This document shows, piece by piece, positions 28,682 to 37,752 of a DNA stretch of 64,000 nt. The position numbers and the translations under genes were made by a program. Source of the DNA: Rhizobium leguminosarum (GTDB lineage: Bacteria > Pseudomonadota > Alphaproteobacteria > Rhizobiales > Rhizobiaceae); assembly GCF_017876795.1 (NCBI RefSeq), contig NZ_JAGIOR010000001.1:1374501-1438500 (forward strand), given 5' to 3'. The number at the start of each line of letters is the position of its first letter. The stretch's first letter is position 1. The notes below the pieces were generated by a model, which saw only the letters and a program-made list of their open reading frames with translations, had not been told where the DNA came from and did no database searches.

Positions 28682-30766
28682 ATGGGCCCCTTGCAGAAGA
28701 CCGAGCAGATCGAAGCACTGAACGACGATTTCCGATCATTGTTTGCAACGCATCCATCGCCGATGTGGGTTTATGATCCGATATCGCTGCTTTTTCTCAG
28801 CGTCAACGAGGCGGCGGCAGAACTTTACGGCTATGGCCCAGACGAGTACCGGCACATGACGGTGCTCGATATCCGCCCCCAGCATGAGCGGGAGCGGATG
28901 ATCGACGCCGTCAACGGCCGTACCGACATGGAAAAGGCAGAGCGTTGGGTTCATCTCAAGGCGAGCGGCGAGACCTTTGACGTGCTGACCTATGGCCGCG
29001 AAGTGCGTTTCGAGGGCCGAGCCGCGATCTTGGCGATCGTGCAGGACCGCACCGAGGTCAACGCCGCCAGACGTCAGGTCAGCGATACGCGCTCGCTTCT
29101 CGACAGCATTGTCGACAACTTGCCGGTCGGCGTCTTTGTCAAGGACATGGAAGCGGACGGGCTTTACCTTCTCTTCAACGAGGCGTGTGGTGAAATCGTC
29201 GGCATGAGGGCGCAGGAGGTGGTCGGCCGAACCGACCGGGCGCTGTTTCCCGCCCGCCAGACGGATGCCTTCCGCGAGCAGGACCGCCGGGCCTTCGAAG
29301 CCGATAAGACGATCAGCTTCGAGGAGACGATGCTGCGCGCCGATGGCGCGCCACGCCTCTTGCGCACCGTCAAGCGCGTCTTGCCGACGCAGGAGGGCCG
29401 TGCACCGCGCTATCTGCTCGGCATCTCGCAGGACGTGACGGAGGAGCGCGCCATCGAGGCAAAGCTTGCTCATCTTGCCATGCATGATTCCCTGACCGGC
29501 CTGCCGAACCGGGCAGCCTTTTCCAATCATATCAGCCAGCGCGCGGTCGAAGCGACCGCCGACAGCCCGATCGCGCTGCTCTATATTGACGTCGATCATT
29601 TCAAGCTTATCAACGACAGCAAGGGACATGCCGCCGGCGACGCGCTGCTTTGCCAAGTGTCGGAGCGGCTGCTGCGGCTGGCTGAGAAGTGCGATCTCGT
29701 CGCCCGTCTCGGCGGCGATGAATTCGCCATCGTTCTGGAGCTCGGCGAACCGGAGCGGGCCGGGCGTTTCGCGGAGCGGCTGTTGCAGACGCTTGCCGGC
29801 GCCTTCGATCTCGATGGCGCCCGGGAGCATGTCACCTGCAGCGTCGGCATCGCCCTGGCGCCCGCTCATGCCGGCGATGCAGACGTCCTGATGCGGCACG
29901 CGGATCTGGCGCTCTATGCCGCTAAGGAGAGCGGGCGCTCGACCTATCGTTTCTACGAGACTGAGATGCGGCTTGCCGCCGAGGGCCGGCATGTGATGAC
30001 CGCCGAGCTGTGGGAGGCGCTGGAGAAGCGCCAGTTCCAGCTGCACTACCAGCCGATCGTGCAACTCGACAATGACGATATCGCCGGCTTCGAGGCGCTG
30101 ATCCGCTGGCGCCACCCCAAGCGCGGGTTGGTTGCGCCGATGGAATTCATTCCGCTCGCCGAGGAGACCGGCCTCATCGTGCCGATCGGCGACTGGGTGA
30201 TCCGGGAAGCCTGCCGCGCGGCAGCCGGCTGGCCCGCCCATTTGAGGATCGCCGTCAATCTCTCCGTCAGCCAGTTTCGGCATGCCAGCCTGCTTTCGAC
30301 AGTGGTCGCGGCGCTCAACGAAACGGGCCTCGATGCCGACCGGCTTGAAATCGAAATCACCGAGTCCGTGTTCCTGGCCGATGCCGATCAAAGTCTGCCG
30401 CTGCTGCGTGCACTGAAAGAGCTTGGCGTCCGCATCGCCATCGACGATTTCGGCACCGGTTATTCGTCGCTGAGCTATCTCAGGTCGTTTCCCTTCGACA
30501 AGATCAAGCTCGACCGCAGCTTCGTTTCGGGTATCGAGACGGATGCCGGCAATCTCGCCATCGTCCGCGCCGTCGTCGGTATCGGTTCCGGCTTCAACGC
30601 CACTACGCTGGCCGAAGGGATCGAGACGGAAGAGCAGTTGCAGAAACTGCGCGCCGAAGGTTTCAGTGAGGTGCAAGGTTATCTGCTTGGCCGGCCGATG
30701 CCGCAGCACGAGGCGGAGGTGCTGATCCACGGCCGCGCGCTGAAGGCCGTTTCGTCACGTTCGTAA
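28682..30766 (+). CDS. PAS-PAS-GGDEF-EAL cyclic-di-GMP protein
   Basis: 694-aa cytoplasmic protein that may both make and break cyclic-di-GMP. Two PAS modules occupy about 15-125 and 140-265. The first has PSPMWVYDPISLLFLSVNEAA and the second LPVGVFVKDMEADGLYLLFN. The GGDEF motif (RLGGDEFAIV) at 344-348 and the EAL motif (FEALIRW) at 471-473 are intact, as is DDFGTGYSSL near 588, so both activities are possible. No membrane segment is seen. ATG 28682 has no strong ribosome site, so the start is less certain. Confidence 0.92.
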   Translation: MGPLQKTEQIEALNDDFRSLFATHPSPMWVYDPISLLFLSVNEAAAELYGYGPDEYRHMTVLDIRPQHERERMIDAVNGRTDMEKAERWVHLKASGETFDVLTYGREVRFEGRAAILAIVQDRTEVNAARRQVSDTRSLLDSIVDNLPVGVFVKDMEADGLYLLFNEACGEIVGMRAQEVVGRTDRALFPARQTDAFREQDRRAFEADKTISFEETMLRADGAPRLLRTVKRVLPTQEGRAPRYLLGISQDVTEERAIEAKLAHLAMHDSLTGLPNRAAFSNHISQRAVEATADSPIALLYIDVDHFKLINDSKGHAAGDALLCQVSERLLRLAEKCDLVARLGGDEFAIVLELGEPERAGRFAERLLQTLAGAFDLDGAREHVTCSVGIALAPAHAGDADVLMRHADLALYAAKESGRSTYRFYETEMRLAAEGRHVMTAELWEALEKRQFQLHYQPIVQLDNDDIAGFEALIRWRHPKRGLVAPMEFIPLAEETGLIVPIGDWVIREACRAAAGWPAHLRIAVNLSVSQFRHASLLSTVVAALNETGLDADRLEIEITESVFLADADQSLPLLRALKELGVRIAIDDFGTGYSSLSYLRSFPFDKIKLDRSFVSGIETDAGNLAIVRAVVGIGSGFNATTLAEGIETEEQLQKLRAEGFSEVQGYLLGRPMPQHEAEVLIHGRALKAVSSRS

Positions 30767-30844
30767 GATTTCCAAGCAGGCTTCGATGACACCGCGACAT
30801 TGCGACTCTCGCCGCGCCCGACAGGGCGGGTTCAGCGTCTGTGT

Positions 30845-30912
30845 GAATAGTTAAGTGATGACTTGACAATTTAGTGGCACGACACAATACTCAAGTCCAT
30901 GCTTAACTATTC
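30845..30912 (+). promoter_or_regulatory. arsR-type promoter with flanking operator arms
   Basis: TTGACA (30863-30868) and AATACT (30886-30891) are 17 bases apart, a near-ideal promoter placing transcription start at about the A of the ATG at 30899. An 11-bp perfect inverted repeat, GAATAGTTAAG (30845-30855) and CTTAACTATTC (30902-30912), brackets the promoter, its right arm lying inside the first codons. Confidence 0.65.
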
Positions 30913-31249
30913 GGACATTGACGATATTCTGAAAGCCCTCGTCGAGCCGACGCGGCGGCAGATCGTCGAGCGGCTGAGCCGCGGCCCGGCCAGCGTCAGC
31001 GAGCTGGCGCACCCCTTCGACATGTCGCTTGCGGCGATCGTCCAGCATTTACAGGTGCTGGAGGAAAGCGGCCTCATCCGCAGCGAGAAGATCGGGCGGG
31101 TTCGCACCTGCCGCATCGAGCCATCCGGCCTCGATAGGATCGCCGGCTGGGTGGCCGAGCGCAGAAGCCTGATGGAGCGGCGGTTCGATCGCCTGGGCGA
31201 GATGCTTTCACCGCCGGCCGTAAATAACCAACAAGAGGAGAAAGAGTGA
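30899..31249 (+). CDS. ArsR-family transcriptional regulator
   Basis: Winged-helix repressor, 116 aa. ILKALVEPTRRQIVERLSRGPASVSELAHPFDMSLAAIVQHLQVLEESGLIRSEK (residues about 10-64, quoted in part) follows the ArsR pattern: LVEPTRRQIVERL, then VSELAHPFDMS, then IVQHLQVLEESGLI. No metal-binding CxC is present, so it is probably of the non-metal group paired with SRPBCC proteins. No ribosome site precedes the ATG, which coincides with the predicted transcription start. It overlaps the next gene by one base. Confidence 0.9.
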   Translation: MLNYSDIDDILKALVEPTRRQIVERLSRGPASVSELAHPFDMSLAAIVQHLQVLEESGLIRSEKIGRVRTCRIEPSGLDRIAGWVAERRSLMERRFDRLGEMLSPPAVNNQQEEKE

Positions 31250-31740
31250 TGACCGAGCAGTCCGCGCAGTCGACGGCCGCCCAGCCAGCCGTTTCCCACG
31301 CCACCTTCGCCGTCGAGCGTGCCTATCCCGTTCCGCCTGAGCGCGTCTTCTTCGCCTTTGCTGATCTTGACAGCAAGCGGCGCTGGTTCGCCGAAGGCGA
31401 AGGCTGGGAGGTGCTGGAATTTACCTCGGATTTCAGCGTCGGCGGCGCCGAATTTTCGCGCTTCCGCTTCGGTGATGGGCCGGAGATCACCAACGACACG
31501 CAATACCAGAATATCGTGCCGAACGAGCGCATCGTCATCTGCTACCGGATGGCAGTGGGCGGCGTGCCGATCTCGGTCTCGCTGGCGACCATCGAATTCA
31601 GTCCCTCCGGCAAGGGCACAGTCATGACCTATACGGAGCAAGGCGTCTATTTCGACGATGCCTCGGCGGGCGCCAACCGCGAGATCGGCTGCCGCGAGTT
31701 GATGGAGGCCCTAGCAAGGGAGCTTGATGTGGCCACCTGA
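31249..31740 (+). CDS. SRPBCC (AHSA1-like) domain protein
   Basis: 163-aa START/Bet v1-fold protein of the AHSA1 group, often paired with ArsR regulators. The pattern FAVERAYPVPPERVFFAFAD, KRRWFAEGEG and IVICYRMAVG, ending TYTEQGVYFDD, supports it. Ligand unknown. The ATG at 31249 shares a TGATG junction with the arsR stop and has GAGGAG upstream; a GTG one codon earlier is the alternative. Confidence 0.85.
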   Translation: MTEQSAQSTAAQPAVSHATFAVERAYPVPPERVFFAFADLDSKRRWFAEGEGWEVLEFTSDFSVGGAEFSRFRFGDGPEITNDTQYQNIVPNERIVICYRMAVGGVPISVSLATIEFSPSGKGTVMTYTEQGVYFDDASAGANREIGCRELMEALARELDVAT

Positions 31741-31834
31741 GAAGCAGGTATGCCGCCGGACCATCAAGCATTCGTCATTTTCAAAAAGGCGGGCGAAGCC
31801 GCATAATTGTCGTGGGCTGGAAAGGAGAATGTCT

Positions 31835-31936
31835 ATGAAACGCTATTCATTCTCGATAATCGGACTGGCGCTCTTGACCGCCATCATCGCCAATCCGGGC
31901 ATCGCATTCGCCTGCAACAAGCTGATCGGCACCTGA
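31835..31936 (+). CDS. Tiny exported peptide
   Basis: 33-aa ORF too small for automatic tracks. It is almost only a Sec signal peptide: MKRYSFSIIGLALLTAIIAN, then PGIAFA and a seven-residue remainder CNKLIGT. AAGGAG lies eight bases before the ATG (31835), good support for translation; ATG 31829 is too close to it. A terminator-like hairpin follows at 31951. The Cys after AFA is not in a good lipobox, so lipidation is uncertain. No function recognised. Confidence 0.6.
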   Translation: MKRYSFSIIGLALLTAIIANPGIAFACNKLIGT

Positions 31937-31950
31937 GCCGCACCCCCGCT

Positions 31951-31980
31951 CCAAGGCGTGGCTTCGGCTACGCCTTGCTT
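31951..31980 (+). terminator. Terminator after the tiny peptide gene
   Basis: CAAGGCGT-G-GC and GC-T-ACGCCTTG arms around a TTCG loop, followed by CTTT, 15 bases after the stop. Confidence 0.65.
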
Positions 31981-32155
31981 TGCCCTGGGGATGCCAAATC
32001 ATCGGCTGTCCGAGGCCGCCTCTTGCGTCCCGATACAATCCTTTCTATATCGGTTCCTCATCGAGAAGTGGCGGCCGATCCCGCCTGATATCGGCAAATC
32101 CGCCGCAATTGCAGCGCAAGGGCGGATTTGGCCCAAGCAGAATTTGGCACCACCT

Positions 32156-33355
32156 TTGAACACACTGGATTTTGACAAGCAGCCGGAAGAGACCCGTGTC
32201 GTCGTCGCCATGTCGGGCGGTGTCGATTCATCCGTCGTCGCCGGCCTTCTCAAACAGCAGGGTTACGACGTACTCGGCATCACGCTGCAGCTTTACGATC
32301 ATGGCGCCGCCGTTCACCGCGCCGGTTCCTGCTGCGCCGGCCAGGATATCGACGATGCGCGCCGGGTCTGCGAAACGCTCGGCATTCCGCATTACGTGCT
32401 CGATTACGAAAAGCGCTTTCGCGAGACGGTGATCAATCCCTTCGCCGAAAGCTATGTCGCCGGCGAAACGCCGATCCCTTGCGTCTCCTGCAACCAGACC
32501 GTCAAGTTCGCCGATCTTCTGGCGACCGCCAAGGAGCTCGGCGCCGATGCGCTGGCGACCGGCCACTATATTCGCTCGCGGCCGAACCCGTCGCCGGAGA
32601 ATCCCGGCCGACGCGCGCTTTACCGCCCGGCCGATGCCGACCGCGACCAGAGCTATTTCCTGTTCGCCACGACGCAGGAGCAAATCGACTATCTCCGCTT
32701 TCCCTTGGGCGGCCTGCCGAAGGCCGAGACCCGCAGGCTCGCTGAAGAGATGGGCCTCGTCGTCGCCAAGAAGGCCGACAGCCAGGACATCTGCTTCGTG
32801 CCGCAGGGCAAATATTCCGACATCATCACCAAGCTGAAGCCGAATGCGGCGCTTGCCGGCGAGATCGTCCATCTCGATGGCCGGGTGCTCGGAACCCATG
32901 AGGGCATCCTGCACTTCACCATCGGCCAGCGCCGCGGCATCGGCATCGCCACCGGCGAGCCGCTCTACGTCGTCTTCCTCGACGCCCGCTCGCGCCGCGT
33001 CATCGTCGGGCCGAAGGAGGCGTTGGAAACGCACCGCGTCTACCTGCGCGACGTCAATTGGCTGGGCGACGAGACGCTTGCGCAAGCCGCCTCCGGTAAA
33101 GGCTTCGCCTGCTACGCCAAGGTTCGCTCGACACGGGCGCCGGCACCCGCCGTGCTGCATATCAATGCGAACGGCACCTATGTCGACCTCACGGTCGGTG
33201 AGGCGGGTATCGCCCCCGGCCAGGCCTGCGCGCTTTATTCCGCACCCGGCGACAACGCCCGCGTTTTCGGCGGCGGTTTCATCGAGCGCTCGGAACGCGA
33301 ACCTTCGGCGGAAGCTTCGCTGAAGGCCCTTTTGGCCAGCCCCGTCGCCGCCTGA
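32156..33355 (+). CDS. mnmA: tRNA 2-thiouridylase MnmA
   Basis: Makes 2-thiouridine at position 34 of tRNA-Lys, Glu and Gln, about 399 aa. PP-loop [15 protein letters not shown], then [23 protein letters not shown], catalytic [10 protein letters not shown] and a second Cys region [16 protein letters not shown]. The frame is open from 31958, but that part is not family-like. I prefer the TTG at 32156, which gives [21 protein letters not shown] after the initiator, as I recall for rhizobial MnmA. No clear ribosome site supports either start. Confidence 0.93.
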   Translation: MNTLDFDKQPEETRVVVAMSGGVDSSVVAGLLKQQGYDVLGITLQLYDHGAAVHRAGSCCAGQDIDDARRVCETLGIPHYVLDYEKRFRETVINPFAESYVAGETPIPCVSCNQTVKFADLLATAKELGADALATGHYIRSRPNPSPENPGRRALYRPADADRDQSYFLFATTQEQIDYLRFPLGGLPKAETRRLAEEMGLVVAKKADSQDICFVPQGKYSDIITKLKPNAALAGEIVHLDGRVLGTHEGILHFTIGQRRGIGIATGEPLYVVFLDARSRRVIVGPKEALETHRVYLRDVNWLGDETLAQAASGKGFACYAKVRSTRAPAPAVLHINANGTYVDLTVGEAGIAPGQACALYSAPGDNARVFGGGFIERSEREPSAEASLKALLASPVAA

Positions 33356-33491
33356 AACCGATAGGGAACAACAGGTGGTAAAGCCCACCGTTTTTCTCGA
33401 TCATGCGCTTGACACAAAGCCGAAGCGCACCTTATAAGCCGCTCATCCCACGAGCCCGCTGCGCTTCGCGAGCAGGTATCGTTTGACCAGT

Positions 33492-33568
33492 GGCGGAGTA
33501 GCTCAGTAGGTCAGAGCAGAGGAATCATAATCCTTGTGTCGGGGGTTCAAATCCCTCCTCCGCTACCA
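33492..33568 (+). tRNA. tRNA-Met (anticodon CAU)
   Basis: A 77-base cloverleaf with encoded CCA. Acceptor GGCGGAG pairs with CTCCGCT (one G-T pair at the end), the D-arm has GCTCAGTAGGTCAGAGC, the anticodon loop is ATCATAA (CAT), and the T-arm is GGGGGTTCAAATCCCTC. The body matches the elongator tRNA-Met type of alphaproteobacteria rather than initiator tRNA. A tRNA-Ile2 reading of CAU is the alternative but less likely. Confidence 0.92.
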
Positions 33569-33704
33569 GTCAAATCTCCAATAATATCAATAGTCGACGA
33601 TATCTTGCTTCGGTTTTGGGCGTTTTCCTGTCTCGCCCAATGGGCGGGATAAAGTCCATGGTCGGGTTTGATCGCCAAATGGTTTCACCCGTATGCGAGC
33701 ACAG

Positions 33705-33721
33705 CGCGGGAAACCCGCGCC
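33705..33721. repeat. Small hairpin between tRNA and VCBS gene
   Basis: GCGCGGG and CCCGCGC arms with a three-base loop lie just past the stop of the minus-strand VCBS-type gene. There is no T-run, so termination is only possible. The rest of 33569-33734 shows nothing recognisable. Confidence 0.35.
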
Positions 33722-33734
33722 GTCCAGGCATCAG

Positions 33735-34568
33735 TCAAACGATGAAATGAAAATTGTCGTATCGCGCACCATAATAATCCGGACCGCTCGTTTCTGTAAT
33801 GACGGGCTCGGTGTCGAGCACGAGATAGTCGATTTTGCCCCAGGCGCTGAGATCGATCACTTGCGGTGCGTCCATGCTGTCGGCGGTCACGTTAACCGTG
33901 GTCGAGAACACGATATTGCCATTGAGATGACCTTCGATCGTCAGAACGTTGTCATAGTCCGACGTGCCGTTTGCGACGCTGAATTGTTCGATCTGGAAGG
34001 TTCCGCCATCGGCGGACAGAATGGGTGTCCAGAATACGCCGCCCGACAGAACATGGTTGCCGTCGGCTTCTTTCTGAACTGTGGCGTCGTCACCATCTCG
34101 CCAGGCGCCCCAATCGAAGCCTTTATAGCCGGTCGGGAAGTCGTATTTGCCGACATCCTCAAAATTGACGAATACGTCGCCGCGTTCCGGCAAGTCGACA
34201 GCGATATTGAGCAAGCCGAAGTCCGTGGCGCCTTTGCCGTCGGAAATCTTGAAATTGAACTGGTCGACGAGTTGATCCCCTGGGCCGAGCGCTGATACCA
34301 CCGGGTTGGAATGATCGAGCGCATACGTGTAACCACCGTCGGAATAGACAGTCAGCGTGCCGTATTTCCCCTCGATCGTCGTGCTCGTGGCGGGCCCGTT
34401 CGGATCGGCGGGTTGGGGAATTCGTTGTCCATTGACGAAATTCAGGCGCACCCGATCTCCATCGACATCGGTGGAACTGGTATTTTCGAGGATGTCGCCA
34501 CTGATCGGATCGTTGATATCGAAAACAGGCAAGTATACGTCAACTGCGACCGGCTTGTGGTTTGCCAT
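33735..34568 (-). CDS. Orphan VCBS/cadherin-like secreted protein
   Basis: 277-aa protein. Residues about 1-130 form one VCBS-type bacterial Ig/cadherin-like repeat: DVDGDRVRLNFV, then GKYGTLTVYSDGGYTYALDH, VSALGPGDQLVDQFNFKISDGKG and LLNIAVDLPE. Residues about 135-277 look like a separate beta-sandwich (DVFVNFEDVGKYDFPTGYKG, then YLVLDTEPV). There is no Sec signal, consistent with the C-terminal type I export of such proteins, but no transporter genes are near. Only one repeat is present, against many in typical adhesins, so it could be a matrix protein or a reduced adhesin. It lies between a tRNA and gene remnants. Confidence 0.7.
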   Translation of the reverse strand: MANHKPVAVDVYLPVFDINDPISGDILENTSSTDVDGDRVRLNFVNGQRIPQPADPNGPATSTTIEGKYGTLTVYSDGGYTYALDHSNPVVSALGPGDQLVDQFNFKISDGKGATDFGLLNIAVDLPERGDVFVNFEDVGKYDFPTGYKGFDWGAWRDGDDATVQKEADGNHVLSGGVFWTPILSADGGTFQIEQFSVANGTSDYDNVLTIEGHLNGNIVFSTTVNVTADSMDAPQVIDLSAWGKIDYLVLDTEPVITETSGPDYYGARYDNFHFIV

Positions 34569-34917
34569 TTCTACCTCCCGTGTGATGTTGTGTTCGACTA
34601 TGCAACCCTATCGGGTGGCTGGCAATGTAAATTGCCGGAGCATGGGATTAATTCGTCTACTCCAGCCGCAAAATCGACTGGCTGCAGTTCCCGGCACCAA
34701 ATAAAGAAGGCGGCGTTGATGTCGGTCCTGGTCGTAATTCAAGCGTTGGTGCTGCTGCGGTCTCGTCGGCTGTGGCAGAAGCATTCCTGGCAGGTAATAA
34801 TGACTGGCCAACGATGACGTCGTCATGACGATATACCGAATGAGTTGCTGCGCGTACGAAGCACAACCTTGGAACGAGGGAATATCCGGGAGGACCGACG
34901 GTTCTGCGATCGTCTCA
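34569..34917. other. Gene-poor region with a possible ORF remnant
   Basis: 349 bases without an intact gene. On the plus strand, 34652-34831 is open for about 59 codons with no ATG; its end, NNDWPTMTSS then TGA, and the Ala/Val-rich VGAAAVSSAVAEAFLAG look protein-like and may be the 3' end of a lost gene. A 13-bp palindrome ATGACGTCGTCAT lies near 34814. Confidence 0.35.
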
Positions 34918-35073
34918 TTAGTGCAGCCCGCCGACCACGAGCAATGTCTCGACAGCGTCATGAGCGCTGAAGAGACTTTCCGATGTCCCCGACCAGGCCA
35001 GTCTGCCTCGCTCGAGAATGACGACCTGATCGGCGAAATCGAGCGCGCTCTGGATATGTTCAAAATGCAGACT
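34918..35073 (-). pseudogene. 3' remnant of an ABC-transporter ATPase gene
   Basis: On the minus strand just after pobA, 51 codons read SALDFADQVVILERGRLAWS, then GTSESLFSAHDAVETLLVVG and GLH before the stop. This is the C-terminal tail of a LivF-type ABC ATPase (helix after the H-loop, then ILERGRL and the end). Walker A, signature and Walker B motifs are missing, and an in-frame stop lies directly upstream, so it is a truncated relic. It has no start codon. Confidence 0.7.
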
Positions 35074-35107
35074 TCAACGGCTCGCGCACCAGTCTCAAAT
35101 CTTCATA

Positions 35108-36355
<1,248 letters not shown>

Positions 36356-36362
36356 CTAAAAA

Positions 36363-36387
36363 TTGTACTAATCGAACATTAGTGCAG
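36363..36387. promoter_or_regulatory. Candidate PobR operator between pobA and pobR
   Basis: ACTAAT (36367-36372) and ATTAGT (36378-36383) form a perfect inverted repeat with a 5-base spacer; outer bases extend the symmetry to 36364-36386 with one mismatch. It lies 10 bases before the pobR start and upstream of pobA, so either gene could be controlled. Confidence 0.5.
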
Positions 36388-36396
36388 GAGAGCCCG

Positions 36397-37287
36397 ATGA
36401 GCAGACATGTCCCTACCTACGAGCTCTACGGTGAGAATACTGGGCGAGAGCCAGATTTTTGGTTGCATTGCGAAACAATTCGCTCCCGCAGCAGCTTGCA
36501 TCAATGGGAAATACGCCCGCACCGTCACGAGAGTTTCTTTCAGATATTGTACATCCAAGCGGGTTCGGGCGATGCGATCTTCGGCGAGGAGAGGCATGCC
36601 ATCCGGCCGCCGGCAATCATCACCGTGCCGCCCGGGGTCAATCACGGCTTTCGGTTTTCGCACGATATCGACGGTTTCGTCATCACCCTATTGAGATCCC
36701 ATCTCAGTCATCCGCCCGGCGAGCGGAGCCAGCTCGGCGAATGGCTGGCAATGCCGCATCTGACGGCGCTCGATCCCGATAATGCCGAGGCTGTCTATGT
36801 CATGCAGACGTTGCGCCGGCTGGGCGACGAATTCGAAAACCGCCGCAGCGGCCGCAACGAGACGCTAGGCGCCTACGTGGCTCTGGTGCTGCGGCTGACG
36901 GCGAGGATTTCACAGAAGGGAAACAGTGACGAACTTGCGTCGAATGAGAACGAGCGGCGGATGGAAATGTTGAGCGAGTTGGTCCAGCAGCATTTCCGAT
37001 CGCACAAACCCGCTTCCTTCTACGCTAGGGAGCTTGGGGTTTCGCCAACGCATCTAACCCGTATCGTCCGGTCGATGACCGGCAGCACGCCGCACGAGCT
37101 GATCGCCGGCAAACTTGTCGAAGAGGCGAAGCGTCAGCTTGTCTTTACGATGGGCAGCGTTCAGGAAATCGGATTTCGGCTCGGCTTTGCCGATCCCGCC
37201 TATTTCTCGCGTTTCTTCCTCAAATACATGGGAGAAACGCCGCGGGTCTGGCGCGTGAAGGAAAAGGCTCGGCTGGAACAGGCGTAG
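36397..37287 (+). CDS. pobR: AraC-family activator PobR
   Basis: 296-aa regulator, by position the activator of the divergent pobA. An N-terminal cupin-like ligand domain (IRPHRHESFFQILYIQAGSG, then PPAIITVPPGVNHGF) is followed by a C-terminal AraC double helix-turn-helix (FYARELGVSPTHLTRIVRSM, then VQEIGFRLGFADPAYFSRFF). This is the AraC-type PobR used in rhizobia, not the IclR type of Acinetobacter. The start at 36397 follows GCAGGAG; an in-frame ATG lies at 36307. Confidence 0.88.
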   Translation: MSRHVPTYELYGENTGREPDFWLHCETIRSRSSLHQWEIRPHRHESFFQILYIQAGSGDAIFGEERHAIRPPAIITVPPGVNHGFRFSHDIDGFVITLLRSHLSHPPGERSQLGEWLAMPHLTALDPDNAEAVYVMQTLRRLGDEFENRRSGRNETLGAYVALVLRLTARISQKGNSDELASNENERRMEMLSELVQQHFRSHKPASFYARELGVSPTHLTRIVRSMTGSTPHELIAGKLVEEAKRQLVFTMGSVQEIGFRLGFADPAYFSRFFLKYMGETPRVWRVKEKARLEQA

Positions 37288-37328
37288 GGTTTTGGCATTC
37301 GGCTACGCACTTGCAGCCCTCGGATCCG

Positions 37329-37752
37329 TCACGTCGCCGGCCACGTCCAGTTCTGTACTTCTGGCATGTCCTCGCCATACTCCCTGACGTAGGCGTGATG
37401 CTCTGCAAGCTTGCCTTGGAAGGTGGCGAGGGCTTCTTCCGCCTTTTCCTTCAGGCCCGGCACACGTTCGATCGCTTCGATGGCGAGGTGGAAGCGGTCG
37501 AGTTCGTTGAGGACGGTCATATCGAAGGGTGTCGTTGTCGTGCCCTCTTCGATGAAGCCGCGGACGTGGATATTGCGGTGGTTGGTGCGTTTGTACGTCA
37601 GCCGGTGAATGAGATAGGGATAGGCGTGATAGGCGAAGATGACAGGCTTGTCTGACGTGAAGATCGCGTCGAAGGCCTCGTCGGTCAGGCCGTGCGGGTG
37701 CTGATCCTTTGATTGCAGCGCCAGCAGATCGACGACGTGTCGTTGATCTGAA
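37329..37752 (-). pseudogene. 3' stump of a phosphoketolase gene
   Basis: About 140 codons encode the C-terminal end of xylulose-5-phosphate/fructose-6-phosphate phosphoketolase: [76 protein letters not shown] and the final WTWPAT. A full enzyme is about 790 aa, so some 650 residues, with the whole thiamine-diphosphate core, are missing. The homology begins directly at the ackA stop codon; the frame has no start of its own. Confidence 0.88.

Noticed and set aside
28736..30730. 664-codon minus-strand ORF over the GGDEF/EAL gene
   Set aside because: Shadow frame; no ribosome site, no domain, and composition typical of antisense reading.
33569..33734. Integration site at the 3' end of tRNA-Met
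   Set aside because: No second copy of the tRNA end and no integrase were seen in the window.
34608..35063. 151-codon minus-strand ORF between the VCBS gene and pobA
   Set aside because: A different frame from the ABC relic; its residues show no family pattern and it has no ribosome site.
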